Below the pieces are notes generated by a model. The model was not told where the DNA came from. It saw nothing but the letters and a program-made list of their open reading frames with translations, and searched no databases. From Pratylenchus scribneri (Eukaryota > Nematoda > Chromadorea > Rhabditida > Pratylenchidae), in contig JAQSEB010000063.1 of NCBI GenBank assembly GCA_030063045.1, positions 62,001 through 126,000 of the forward strand: a stretch of DNA of 64,000 nucleotides, in the 5' to 3' direction. Positions 22,397 through 32,831 of this stretch are shown in pieces. The position numbers and the translations under genes are program-made. How positions within the stretch are numbered: the stretch's first letter is position 1; every line of letters begins with the position of its first letter.

Positions 22397-23448
22397 CGAT
22401 TTTAAATAAATTTATGGTTTCTATTTTTATTATATTAATTTTGTTTCGGTTTGGTGGTGCCTTGGTCAGGGGGGTTAGGGGGAGGGGTCCGCTACGCTCG
22501 GCCTCGGCGACCTTCGCTCGGTCGGCCCGCTCCGCGGCCCTCCCTCGCTCCGGTCGCCTCGGCCTCGCTTCGCTACCCCCTCCCCCTCCCCCCTGAAACC
22601 CCCCACACCCCCACCCCCGAACAGCCGGCGCGCTTCGCGCGCCACCTAGCTCGCTTCGCTCGCCCCCCCACGGTTTAATTTCACTTATAATGTCATTAAA
22701 CATCATTTTAAATCATTTAAAGCAACTTGGGTTCGAACCCTCGACCATTCCCAAAAAATCGTAAAAACCGGTTTTTCATCATTTCAAACCGGTTTAAACC
22801 ATTATATCTCCTAAACGGTTTGGCCAAATCCAACAAACCATATACCATTTTGAAGCCCTGGAGTTGCTCTTTAAAATGACACCAAACTTGCCACGATATA
22901 CACAAATTGTAAAAAGTTATAGCCTGCGGCGTCAAAAAAATGCAAATTTTTCAAAAATTTCAAATGGCCATAACTTCCTAGCCGTAATTCCGTTTGCTCT
23001 GAAATTTTTTTTTGACCCATATTCGGGAGTTTTTCCTATTCAGCGCCCCTAAATGCGCAAACTTTCGTTCACACAGTTCCGCGCATTGATCAAAAACTCG
23101 CTTATTAGAAAGTTATAGCGCAAACGTCGCGCTGGCCTGTGTTTTGAACCAAATTCGTCATGCGATAGCTCATTCGCTTCCTTTCGACATGCTCTACAAT
23201 ATTGCCTAATGATTCGGGGTGAAAAAACCAAACCCTAAAAAGTTACAGTATCTTAAACCGGAGAAACCGGTTTTTAAACCGTTAGTTGCGCACTCAAACT
23301 TTGGACCCTAAGTTGTGCGCTAGGAGATCATCATGCCAAAAAACCAAACTCTAGCCAATTTGGCCCAACACAAACCGAGTTACACCTCAAAATGTCTGGA
23401 ACCCCACTCATTTTTTTATATACATATAACTAGCCCGCAAGCGGGCTC
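22397..23448 (+). repeat. 1.05-kb repeat, copy 2 of 3
   Basis: It is identical or nearly so to 7797-8848, with unrelated sequence to the left. At its right edge the GCGGGCTC hairpin arm is followed not by the short tandem repeat of copy 1 but by GCAAACCGCCTACAACTCTG, the start of the 6-kb duplicated locus. Confidence 0.85.
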
Positions 23449-23576
23449 GCAAACCGCCTACAACTCTGGCTTGGAACAATGGGGGTGAGGGGGACAGTGG
23501 GAGGTTGCTATATGTGGGAAAGGATTTTATACTGCTGGGCTTTAGCCCTTTGGGGACATCATGATTTAATTACACT

Positions 23577-23830
23577 TTTCCATCTTCGCCCCTTCGGGGC
23601 TCAAATCTAACGCTTCGCGCCTTCGGCGCTCAGCTACCTTTTGTATGAAATGGGAAATCGAGATTTAGTTAAACTTTTCCATCTTCGCCCCTTCGGGGCT
23701 CAAATCGAACGCTTCGCGCCTTCGGCGCTCAGCTACCATTTGTATGAAATGGGAAATCGAGATTTAGTTAAACTTTTTCATCTTCGCCCCTTCGGGGCTC
23801 AGATCGAACGCGTCGCCCCTTTAAGAATAT
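23577..23830. repeat. Tandem array of TTCG-loop hairpins
   Basis: Two and a half ~105-bp units each contain two hairpins, CGCCCC-TT-CGGGGC and GCGCC-TT-CGGCGC, joined by GAAATGGGAAATCGAGATTTA. It is duplicated at 42597-42850. It lies about 130 bp beyond the stop codon of the minus-strand gene, so it could sit in or beyond its 3' untranslated region. Confidence 0.8.
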
Positions 23831-23958
23831 ATCCATTGCAAAAATTGCAAGAAAAAATTTTATGAAACAAAATTAATACGTGAATATAAAATTGTACATC
23901 AAAATTTTAAAAAAATTTGTAAATATTATGTGTAAAAATGTTGTAAATTTTCCTTGAA

Positions 23959-25769
23959 TTATTCATATTTCATCTCCCATGCCATACAAAAATTACGACA
24001 ATAATTTAATTTATGACAAAAATGACATTTGACTGGCTGGAATTCACGTGTTAATCCTTGTTCTTTTCGTCTGTTTTATTACATAAATATATATTTAAAA
24101 ATATTAAAAATTACATTTTTTTGATACACCCTGCATGTACAAATTTTTGACAACAATAAGTCCTGCAACATTGTCCAATATAATTTTCAATCATTTCATC
24201 ACTTTCGGCATTAATATCCGTTAATATGCATGCATCCTTATAAGGATGTTCATAAATTGGCCCAATATTACAATAAGAACATTTAAAATTCATATTAGCC
24301 AGAAATTCTCGAGGATTATAATTAGTTTCTTAATTAAAATAAGTAATTATATAAAAATTAATTTAACAATTACTTTTTTTACTTTTGTGGCTGTATTCAA
24401 CAATGTTATATTCCTTCACACATTTATTATATTGTTCATCCCATATTCTTCTTTCTTTCCATTCCTGAACACTTGATTTTGCTTTTTCAATAATAGTGGC
24501 CTTATCATTCAAAATAATTTTTTGACATTTTTTGCAGGATATAGCGTTTCCAGTTTTAAAACCAATTTTCTTACTAAAAATATTATGGAAAAAAAAGATA
24601 AAAAAATGTTCTATAAAAGCACCATTCTTGAAGGCACCAACGATGAAAATCGCAACCACATTTCTCATTGTTGAAAGGCCATCCATATCTATCTTTTTTG
24701 TGACACCATTCATTTATAATTATTTCATCACATTGTGCACAAATTATTGTTTCACTACAATGATGACAATATTTTTCTCCACTTTGATGAGCCCAGGGGC
24801 AACTTATTATTAAAATACAAAATAATTGTCATCATTTTTAAATTCACCTTTTAAACTCCTTAGGAATTTTTATTTCAACTTCATTTGGCAAAGAACAAAA
24901 AATTTCATAAATACTTAATTAAAATCATTTAAAATTAATGCTAAAATAATAATCTAATAATTCACCTTCGTGGTATTGTATTAAAGTCACTATTTCCATT
25001 GCAAAATCGGCATTTATCCAAAGAGCTGCATTTACGAATAATTTTTTTAAAATTTAAAATCAAAAAACCATTTTTAAAATTGAAAGAATTAATTTTTTGA
25101 TTAATTTATGTAAAAATTCATTCCTAATTAATAAATAAAAAATTAAATATAGACCAATTTATATACCTAAAAAATATTTTAAGTAAATTAAAATTATTAT
25201 TTATATAAAATTTACTCACGTAATATTAATTTGATAATTAAATAAATCTTTTATTTTCACTTGACATTTAGAGTGCATAAAATGGCCACATCCAAATTGT
25301 ATATTATAAGGCGGAATCCTTTTATTGTTTTCAATAGTGGCCAATGTAGAATATTCAGTAGGATAAGCCAATTGAAAATGCCCCCCACATTCCACGCAAT
25401 ATTCTTTACAGCAATATCTACAATAATCCAATTCATCATCTGGTGAACTAAAAATAATTAAATCTATATCTAAATTCAATAAATAATACGTTAAAAACAG
25501 AAAAAAATGAAAAAATTAAATCTTTTTTATTATCAAAACCTAAAATTGTTAAATAAAAATTTTGTCATTCAATACCATATTTTTTATCCATCCTAAGAAA
25601 ATCAAAATAAACCAATTATATCAATGTAAATAAGTAAACATACATATACCAAGAATCTTTATAAACATCACACAGTGAACAAAGAGAATGGCCACAGGCC
25701 ATTTTTTTATTGGCCAAATTTGTTGATTGGCAATGAATACAACGCGAATTCAGATTTGATTTCGATGAA
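23959..25769 (-). CDS. Cysteine-rich tandem RING-like protein, downstream part, copy 1
   Basis: Minus-strand exons include 25769 to about 25654 (acceptor TTTGCAG; CIHC...CGHSLCSLC), about 25450-25230 (CRYCCKEYCVECG...CGHFMHSKC), near 25020-24970 (CRFCNGN), near 24800-24600 (CPWAHQSGEKYCHHC...CAQC), 24550-24370 (CKKC then a charged helix), 24293-24120 (CSYC...CCRTYCCQKFVHAGC) and a last exon (CHFCHKLNYC) ending at the TAA at 23959-23961. The repeated C-x2-C ... C-x-H-x2-(H/C)-x2-C pattern is that of RING/zinc-binding modules, which mostly act as ubiquitin ligases. It may be one gene with the upstream part or a second gene; the first exon of this part begins with an acceptor, so something upstream must join it. 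Confidence 0.5.
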
Positions 25770-25940
25770 CTGCAAATAAGTAAAAAAATTAATTAATATT
25801 AATTATATGATTTAAATATGATCCAAACCAACTTAATTGTGTAAAAATAAGTGATATAATTAATAAAGAATGAATAAATTATAATGTTTTTTAATATCAA
25901 AAAAAAGATCTTTGTTTTTAGATATGAAATAATATAAATA

Positions 25941-28608
25941 TTAATTGAATTCTTTTATTATTAATGAAATTATGTCCAAGAAGGCAAAATCTAATCCAGA
26001 ATAAACAACAATAATATTTGAATATAATTCCATTAATTCCGAATCAGCCCAAATAAAATTAGTTCCTTTAATTTTTGATAAGAGAAGCATCCAAAATTGA
26101 CTAAATATTTGATGGGTTATAAAAATGGGTTTGATTGGCCTATTATAAAGATTATAAAGAAATGATATTAATATATAAATCAATATTTACCTTTCTATTG
26201 CACCAATTCTGGTCTTTGGTGAAACCTCCAATTCAAAAAGAAGTTGCCAAGATTTGAAACTAAAATTTTAAAAAAAGGTTAAAAAAATTAAGTAACATGG
26301 TCAATATTTAACGAAAACCTTTTAGGTTCAAAATTAAATTGGCAAGGGCATTTGGTACATCGTTTGTTTCGCTTAATAGATGGTGGCCTATATAAAAATA
26401 AATAATTAAATGCAGTTATGATTAAATTATTGTCAATAAAAAAAGAATGAAAATTTGAGATATAATCTATAAAAAGTAAATTTTAGGAATTTTTCATGTA
26501 AATTTTTTCTAAATTATATTTTTTATAAATAATTTAAAATATTATTAATATATTTAAAAATATACCAACTATAATAATAATAACTAACAATATTTCCAAA
26601 CAATTTTTGCAAATTTTATGCTTGCACCAGAGAGTTACGGTCTCAGGTGGCTCTCTGACCGGATCATGTAGTGCCTCAAATGTTGATAATGTGTTAAGTT
26701 GTCTGACGTCTGTTCCACAATTAACACAAACTTCGTCAGAACAATACTTACACACCAATTCATCATAAAATTTTGGAACCCTATTAGTACGAATATGAAC
26801 TCTTCATTGAAAAATTTGTAAATTACAATTCGTCATCGCCACATTTTCCAAAACCATGAATCCAATGACCGCAATCAAGTTTTCTGGCACCTTCATACCA
26901 ATTTTCTGCGATATAAATAGCTTTTTCACAATGCACACAATTGAATTTATGTTCAAGTTTTGGACAACTATAAAGAAAATATAGTCGATGAAAATAACAT
27001 AAAATGGTATCAAATTAATTAAAATAATTTTTCCAAAATAAGGTATAAATTTTACTTTTAATTAATTAACAATCATTTCTTAATTTAAATTTTCCAATTT
27101 TTTCAAAAAATTAATTGTAAATAATTAGACTATTTTCGAAAAATTATTTTTTATAGCTTACGAATTTAAGGAAAAAAAACTATAGAATTTGTTATGATCG
27201 TTAAACAAAACAATATTATCATTTATTCAGAATATTTTTAGAAAATATTAGGAAGTAAGTCAGTTTTAACTTTTTATTTAATATCCATTCCAATATATAT
27301 ATATACAGTATTTATTCTATTTTAAGTTCCATCTCTATTATAAGCCCCCATTACAACGAAAAATGTATTTCAAAAATTACCTTTTTTTAAGTGAAGATAA
27401 TCAAAAACCGAAAAGTTCCCACCTCGGAGGATCTCAGAAATTTATCTCCTGGGCTTAAAATAGAATAAATACGGTATATATACATAATTATATCCTTAAG
27501 CAGCTATATATTAATCTTATAAAAATAAACAACTTTTAATTGTTTAAATTTATAAAAAATTTTAGCAAAAAATTAATTTTTAATAAAAAAAACTTACATA
27601 AGATGCTCACTCCTGCCGGTAATTATATGAGATAAATGTGATAAACATCCACAGTCCATTCGAAATATGTCAAATCTACTTTTGAACACATGCTTACAAT
27701 GTACACAACTGCCCAAATGGTCAGTCGATATGGTATTATCCACATCCATTTGTTCTGTAATTGGTTAAAATATTTAATTTTATTTAAATAGTTTAAAAAT
27801 GGATGGAATTATACTCACAAAAGCTAGGAAAAATTTACTAATCCACCCTTAATAATTTCTCATCAATGACAGAATTAGTCAAATAAAATTTTATCTAAAA
27901 AAGTTCGAAATTCATGTAATTATGCTCATATAACATAAGCAAAATGCACAAATTCATAGAAGAGACATAGAAAAAATGTATGGTCATAATTCCATTAATT
28001 TTGTAATATTTTTAATAAAAATAAAAATAAAATTTTTTTATAAAAAAAACATTTAATTTGATATAAAAACCATTAAAAATGGTTTAGTCTAGTCCTCCAA
28101 AAAATATTAATACGGTGATAGAATGATCATAAAATGTAAGGATGTTACCCAAAACTTATAAAATAATATAAAAATTGCTATAATTGAATAAGAGAGGAGA
28201 GAATACTGATTTTTTTCAAAAATGTTTTAGCAAAATAATTTTAAATGCCAATTAATGAAAATATAATCAAGTATACCATCAGCAACTGATGAAGAAGAAT
28301 ATTCCGCTTGATCGGCAGTCGATTCTGTTGCCTGACTGCTTGAATCTGAATTTAATATAATACTTATTAAAAAACAAATAATAATTAAAGCCAAAAACTG
28401 TGGTAATTTAAAAAAGTTTAAAAAAAATGTGCAAAATAATATTTTTATTACTAATTATTTTAAAATGTTGGCAAATTTGAGAAGATTAAATTCATATTTA
28501 TGTAAAATATTAATAACAATTCAATAAAATCTTACCTCTATGTTGATGATCTCTTTTCCTTTGTTCGGCCTTTTTCTTTTCCTGTTTCTTGCGATGTCTT
28601 GACGGCAT
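25941..28608 (-). CDS. Cysteine-rich tandem RING-like protein, upstream part, copy 1
   Basis: The ATG at 28608 starts a lysine/arginine-rich exon (MPSRHRKKQEKKKAEQRKR) ending in a consensus donor (GAG|GTAAG, 28535). Next come a serine-rich exon (about 28350-28277), a CVHCKHVF...CGCLSHLSH exon (about 27760-27610), a CVHCEKAIYI...CGHWIHGFGKC exon (about 26970-26815), a CKYCSDEVCVNCG...CKHKICKNC exon (about 26785-26560), a CTKCPC exon (about 26395-26330), a short exon near 26220 and a final exon ending at the stop at 25941. Introns here reach several hundred bp, longer than elsewhere. Zinc binding is a motif-based reading; function and partners are unknown. Confidence 0.5.
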
Positions 28609-29425
28609 TTGTCTTTACCAATTAAATTCCAAAAAAAATTTTTAAATAAAATCTAGATTAAAAAAATGTCAAAAATGGAAGAATTTTTTGGTTACGTAAA
28701 AAAATTTTTGGTTGGATGAATAATGTAAAAAATGCACAAAAAAGTTGAGTAATGGCATCGTCATCCATCAACAATAGACAATAGAGATTATTTATGGGAA
28801 AATGAATAATATAGAAGAATGATGAAAGAATGAATGGGAAATTGCCTCGGGGCAAAAAAACAATAATCATCAATTTTGTACATTGGATTGAAGAATGAAA
28901 TGTGATTCATCATTAATTCTTTGAAAAATGAGCAAAAAATAGAAAGAAAATGAATAAAATGGGGATTAGGTAGCAATTTTGGCCAATTAAAAATAAATTA
29001 ATAAACACAATTAATCAAAAAACTATCTTTATTTATGCTTTAAAAATAGTTTCTAATTTGCAAATGAATATATTTATTCATCAAATTGATATAATCTAAA
29101 ACTCATTCAAGTCTGCATAGTAAATTTGTTTAGTAAATATTTAATTTTTTTTTTTAAAATCATATTTATGCTTTCGTAATTTTTTTATTCGAAATTTTAA
29201 CTGATTTTTCAATGCAAAATTGCTATAAAATATATAGAAATAGAATTATTATAGACTAATTCAACTATAGCGAACTGAATGATAAAATATTCTATGTATT
29301 TCAATGAAATTTCATTATCCATATGAGTCGGCACAAATTTAAATTATTCAAAATAAAATTGAAAAATTATTAAATTGTTTAAATAGAGATTAAAACCATT
29401 AAAAATTAATTAATATAATATAATT

Positions 29426-30640
29426 AAGTATTATAAATTATTTGCCATCACTGGGATTCGAACTCACGACCATCATAAAACCAAATATAACACTGGACTA
29501 AAGGATTCATGTACAAAATATTGACCATTCGAATCTTCATAGTCGATTTAGTGGATAAAAGTTTCATTTCAGTCTATTTTGTTCCATTTAAACATTACTT
29601 TTGAACTTTGTAAAATTTTTAAACCAAAGGTTTAAAACCTTGTAACTATGGTTCAAAATTATCGAAATGAGCTGAAAATGAAATTTTATAGACTAAATCG
29701 ACCATTGCGGTTCAAATTATACTAAATTCCAAGCATTTAGAATCAATTTCCTACCCCTCTATTGATCAGTCAAAATTGGCGAAAAATTTAATAAGGAAAA
29801 TTTGAAATAATTTTAAAAATTTTATATCTTTATAAATTGTGGACTTTTCAATTTAAAATAAATTTATACTGATACAGAATTTTATATAGAATTTTTTAAA
29901 AATATTTTAAAATTAAAATTTTTAAGTTAAGCCTATTAAAACTGGGTTTATCAAAAAATTTTAAAAATTTCAAAAATTTCCAAAAATTTCAAAGAGGTTA
30001 GGTTCTAGAAATTTCTAAATATTTTTAAAAAATTCTCCATAAAATTTTACATTAAAAAAGAATATAAATTATAAATAAATCAATGTACAAATCAAATTAT
30101 GGCCAAAAAACATTTTGGCCAATACGAAACCAAAGGGGGGACCCTTTGCTAATTTTTCGAAAAAATTTTTTCATCCAAATACAACGATATAGAGCTCACT
30201 CGACTCGGAATGATCGATTTAGTAGGCAAGATTTCAATTTTGAAACAATTTGAAACATTTAAACCAAAGATATGGTCTATTAAACCATTTGGTTTAAAAA
30301 TTTTTAAACTATATAAACTCTTGTATAAATTGATTAAAATTAGATGAAAATGAAATTTCATAGAGTAAATCAATCATTGCGCATCGAATGAGCCTATTTT
30401 CAATCCATTTAGTGATTAAACCGGTTTCGCGCAAAACCGGTTTAAGCGGTTTAAACCATAAAAATTAGTCAAAAATTGTTTAAATTTATCTATTTTATCA
30501 TTATAAATCTATTTAAACATGTATTTCTTATTTAATTATTATTTATTTCAAATTTTAAAATTCACCATAAAACCGGTTTTTAACCTGGTTTACAACTTTC
30601 TGGCACATATAACTCACCTGCGCGAAGGTTTTCGGCAAAG
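29426..30640. repeat. Diverged composite-repeat sequence
   Basis: It carries a tRNA-like element (29444-29510: B box GAGTTCGAATCCC on the minus strand, A-box-like TTTAGTCCAGTG). Blocks related to 5760-6300 follow (GGGTTT...TTCAAAAATTTC, AGGTTAGGTT, GATATAGAGCTCA), then AACCGGTTT sites at 30418-30440 and 30570. The order matches the 3.7-kb block but with many changes, so it is an older copy. No gene is seen. Confidence 0.6.
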
Positions 30641-31566
30641 TATGATATATCATTCGAAAGCCCACACACTCTAGATGTGCCCTTTCTTTAAGAACAAATA
30701 CGATTTACCCTCGAGAAAAAAAATTAAAGGCCAAGTTTTGACATGCGAAAACAAAAAAGTCAAAAAATCCGATTTTTGGGAGGCCATAACTTTTGAACCA
30801 CTGAACCGTTTGGTGAGATCTTTTTTTTATTAAGTGCGCAATAAAATTCTCTATTCAAAAAACACATTTGCGCCAGTGCGCGCGCAAAGCGCGCGCAATG
30901 CGCAGCTAAAAACACGTGGTTTCGAGATAAATTCGCAGAGTTTCTGGCACGCATAACTCAATTGCGCGAAGGAATTGGGCCAAGTGTTATATACCATTCG
31001 ATAGCCCACAATCTCTAGATGTGCCCTTTCTCCAAGCCGCGCACAGGTTTACCGGCAAGAAAAAAATTTTTACCTAACCAAACCGGTTACAAAACCGGTT
31101 TAAAAGCCCTAAAAACCGGCGCGAGCCGCGCGCACAGGCGGACAAAATTGATTTGGTATCTACATGCAAAGAGCTTTCGAATGACATATTGCGCATGGTT
31201 GCGCGAAACCTTGGTCTCGAGTTATTTAAGTCCCAAAAATCGGGCACTTTTTCGCGCACCCCTTTAAACCGAAAGTCGCGCGAAAAATTTTTTTTGTTCT
31301 AAGGCCGTCCTCTAGCCGGGATATATCCAAAAATATCTATTTTCAAGTAAAAAACACAAACAGAAAAAAGTTTAGACCTTTAAACCGAAAAAAATGCCGA
31401 AAAACCGGTTTACAAACCGGTTTGGTCGCGCACCCAAAATTGATGCGCAAAGTTGTCCGCCCGGAGATCATTATGTCAAAAAACCAAAATGTGCATCAAT
31501 CGGCTGGCACAAAAAAAAGTTTTTCCAGAAAGTGTATACATCCCCCCTCATTTTTTTATATACATA
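30641..31566. repeat. Composite-repeat unit ending in CCCCCCTCATTTTTTTATA
   Basis: It contains two TATACCATTCGA/AAGCCCACA modules (30650, 30990), paired AACCGGTT sites, GCCCGGAGATCATTATG and the terminal CCCCCCTCATTTTTTTATATAC. The segment from about 31228 to 31566 is repeated at 48461-48795. Confidence 0.7.
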
Positions 31567-31681
31567 TAATTTGCGAGCCCGCAAGCGGGCTCGCAAACCG
31601 CGTACAACTCTGGCTTGGAACAATGGGGATGGATGTATTCTTTGGGGAAATTTACGATGTCATTCATCTGTGCGTCGTCAA

Positions 31682-31754
31682 TTCGCTTGGGACTCGGCTT
31701 CGCTCGCTACGGCCGCTTCGCGGCCTCCGCGAGCTCAGCCTCGTCCCAAGCGAA
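31682..31754. repeat. Covarying GC hairpin, copy b
   Basis: The arms TTCGCTTGGGAC and GTCCCAAGCGAA pair over 12 bp; the core is GGCCGC-TTC-GCGGCC. The right arm restores two pairs (AAGCGAA) that copy a at 8993 has lost (AAGCAAA). Confidence 0.8.
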
Positions 31755-31986
31755 CCGCCGTCGAGGATCGTCAACGCTCGCTATACATGTAGAAACACTG
31801 ATGAGTAATAATCTGACGCCTGGATATGGTATATATTCGGGTTTGAGTCGTCAATTGCATGGATGCCGACTGCCATTTGGTCAGCTTATTGAGGGTCGCA
31901 ACGCTCACTATTCGAGAGGAAATACTGAGGTTGAAATACTCTAACCCTGGATATGGTATGTATTCGGGAGTGCTCCGCCAATACGC

Positions 31987-32051
31987 ATGGGACTCGGCTG
32001 TCGCTCGCTATGGTCGCTTCGCGACCATAGCTCGCTCCAGCCTCGTCCCAT
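31987..32051. repeat. Covarying GC hairpin, copy c
   Basis: The arms are ATGGGAC and GTCCCAT. The inner stem CTATGGTCGC-TTC-GCGACCATAG (32008-32030) is perfect over 10 bp. Compared with copy b, both sides of several pairs have changed together. Confidence 0.8.
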
Positions 32052-32349
32052 TCGCACCGCCGTCGAGGGCTGCAGCGCTGAATATTCGCCAAGTTGTTAG
32101 CTTTATCCATTTTCGCCCCTTAGGGGCTCAAACTGGGTTCGCTTCGCTCACCCAACTCTCTTCAATTGTGTGTCGTCAATGTGCATGGGTAGAGGCTGTC
32201 GCTCGGTTAGACTACTGAGGGTCGCAACGCTCACTAAGTCGTTAAGTTGGCCTATTGAGGGTCGCAACGCTTAGTATTCAGGAAGAAATAATGAGGGCGA
32301 AATATTCTAACGCTGGATATATTATATGCTTGGGTGTGCGTCATCAATG

Positions 32350-32420
32350 TGCATGGGTCTCTGCTGTCGCTCGGTCGACCCGCGTCGCGGGACTCCCTCG
32401 CTCCAGCTTCGACTCATGTA
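32350..32420. repeat. Covarying GC hairpin, copy d
   Basis: The arms are CATGGGTC and GACTCATG with one G-T type mismatch. The inner stem is CCCGCG-T-CGCGGG. The flanks GCGTCATCAATG and CACCGCCGTCGAG match the family. Confidence 0.7.
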
Positions 32421-32583
32421 CACCGCCGTCGAGAACCGTAACGCTAACTACTCGAGAAAATTTGGATAATATATTAGAAATATTTGTATATATATATTGG
32501 ATAATTGGAAAATTGAAAATAAAAATATTTTTTATTATTAATATCATTTATAGTAATGCTAATTGTATTAGTTATGTTTAAAA

Positions 32584-32662
32584 ATCATTTACCGCTGCTG
32601 GGAATCGAACCTTCGACCTTCAATTTAAAATATATGGTAATACCACTGGACTACATAATCTA
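32584..32662 (-). other. tRNA-like element, diverged
   Basis: The minus strand has TGTAGTCCAGTGGTATTACC as A-box region and GGTTCGATTCCCAGCAGCGG as B-box/T-arm region, the best B box of the set. Anticodon and acceptor stems do not close convincingly. Confidence 0.45.
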
Positions 32663-32831
32663 TATGCTAAACAAATTTAAAATTCGTGATCAGCGCCATC
32701 GATTACCCTATATCCAACAGCTTTATAACTATTTTCAAGAAATTGTCATTACTATCAAAATTGCTGAAAAATTTGATATGGAAAATATTTAATTATTTTT
32801 AAAATTTTATAACATTATTAATATTGGATAT

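Larger units (their letters stand above)
23404..29425. repeat. 6-kb segmental duplication, copy 1 (copy 2 at 42424-48460)
   Basis: The two copies differ at only about ten positions that I could see: a few substitutions, two single-base indels and one 15-bp indel. They share the GAGCCCGC hairpin at the left and the cysteine-rich gene locus in the middle. To the right of 29425 this copy continues into AT-rich and tRNA-like repeat sequence, while copy 2 jumps to sequence like 31228. Confidence 0.9.
31567..32470. repeat. Array of diverged hairpin-bearing units
   Basis: It begins with the longest form of the boundary hairpin (TGCGAGCCCGC/GCGGGCTCGCA, 11-bp stem). Then follow at least three units containing CTGGATATGGTATRTATTCG, the flank GTCGTCAAT, a GC-rich hairpin, CACCGCCGTCGAG and GGGTCGCAACGCTCACTA. 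A truncated unit lies near 32165-32220. The reading frames are composition artefacts. Confidence 0.75.

Noticed and set aside
28658..28976. Minus-strand ORFs upstream of the RING-like gene
   Set aside because: Phe/Ile/Ser-rich low-complexity frames with no splice support.
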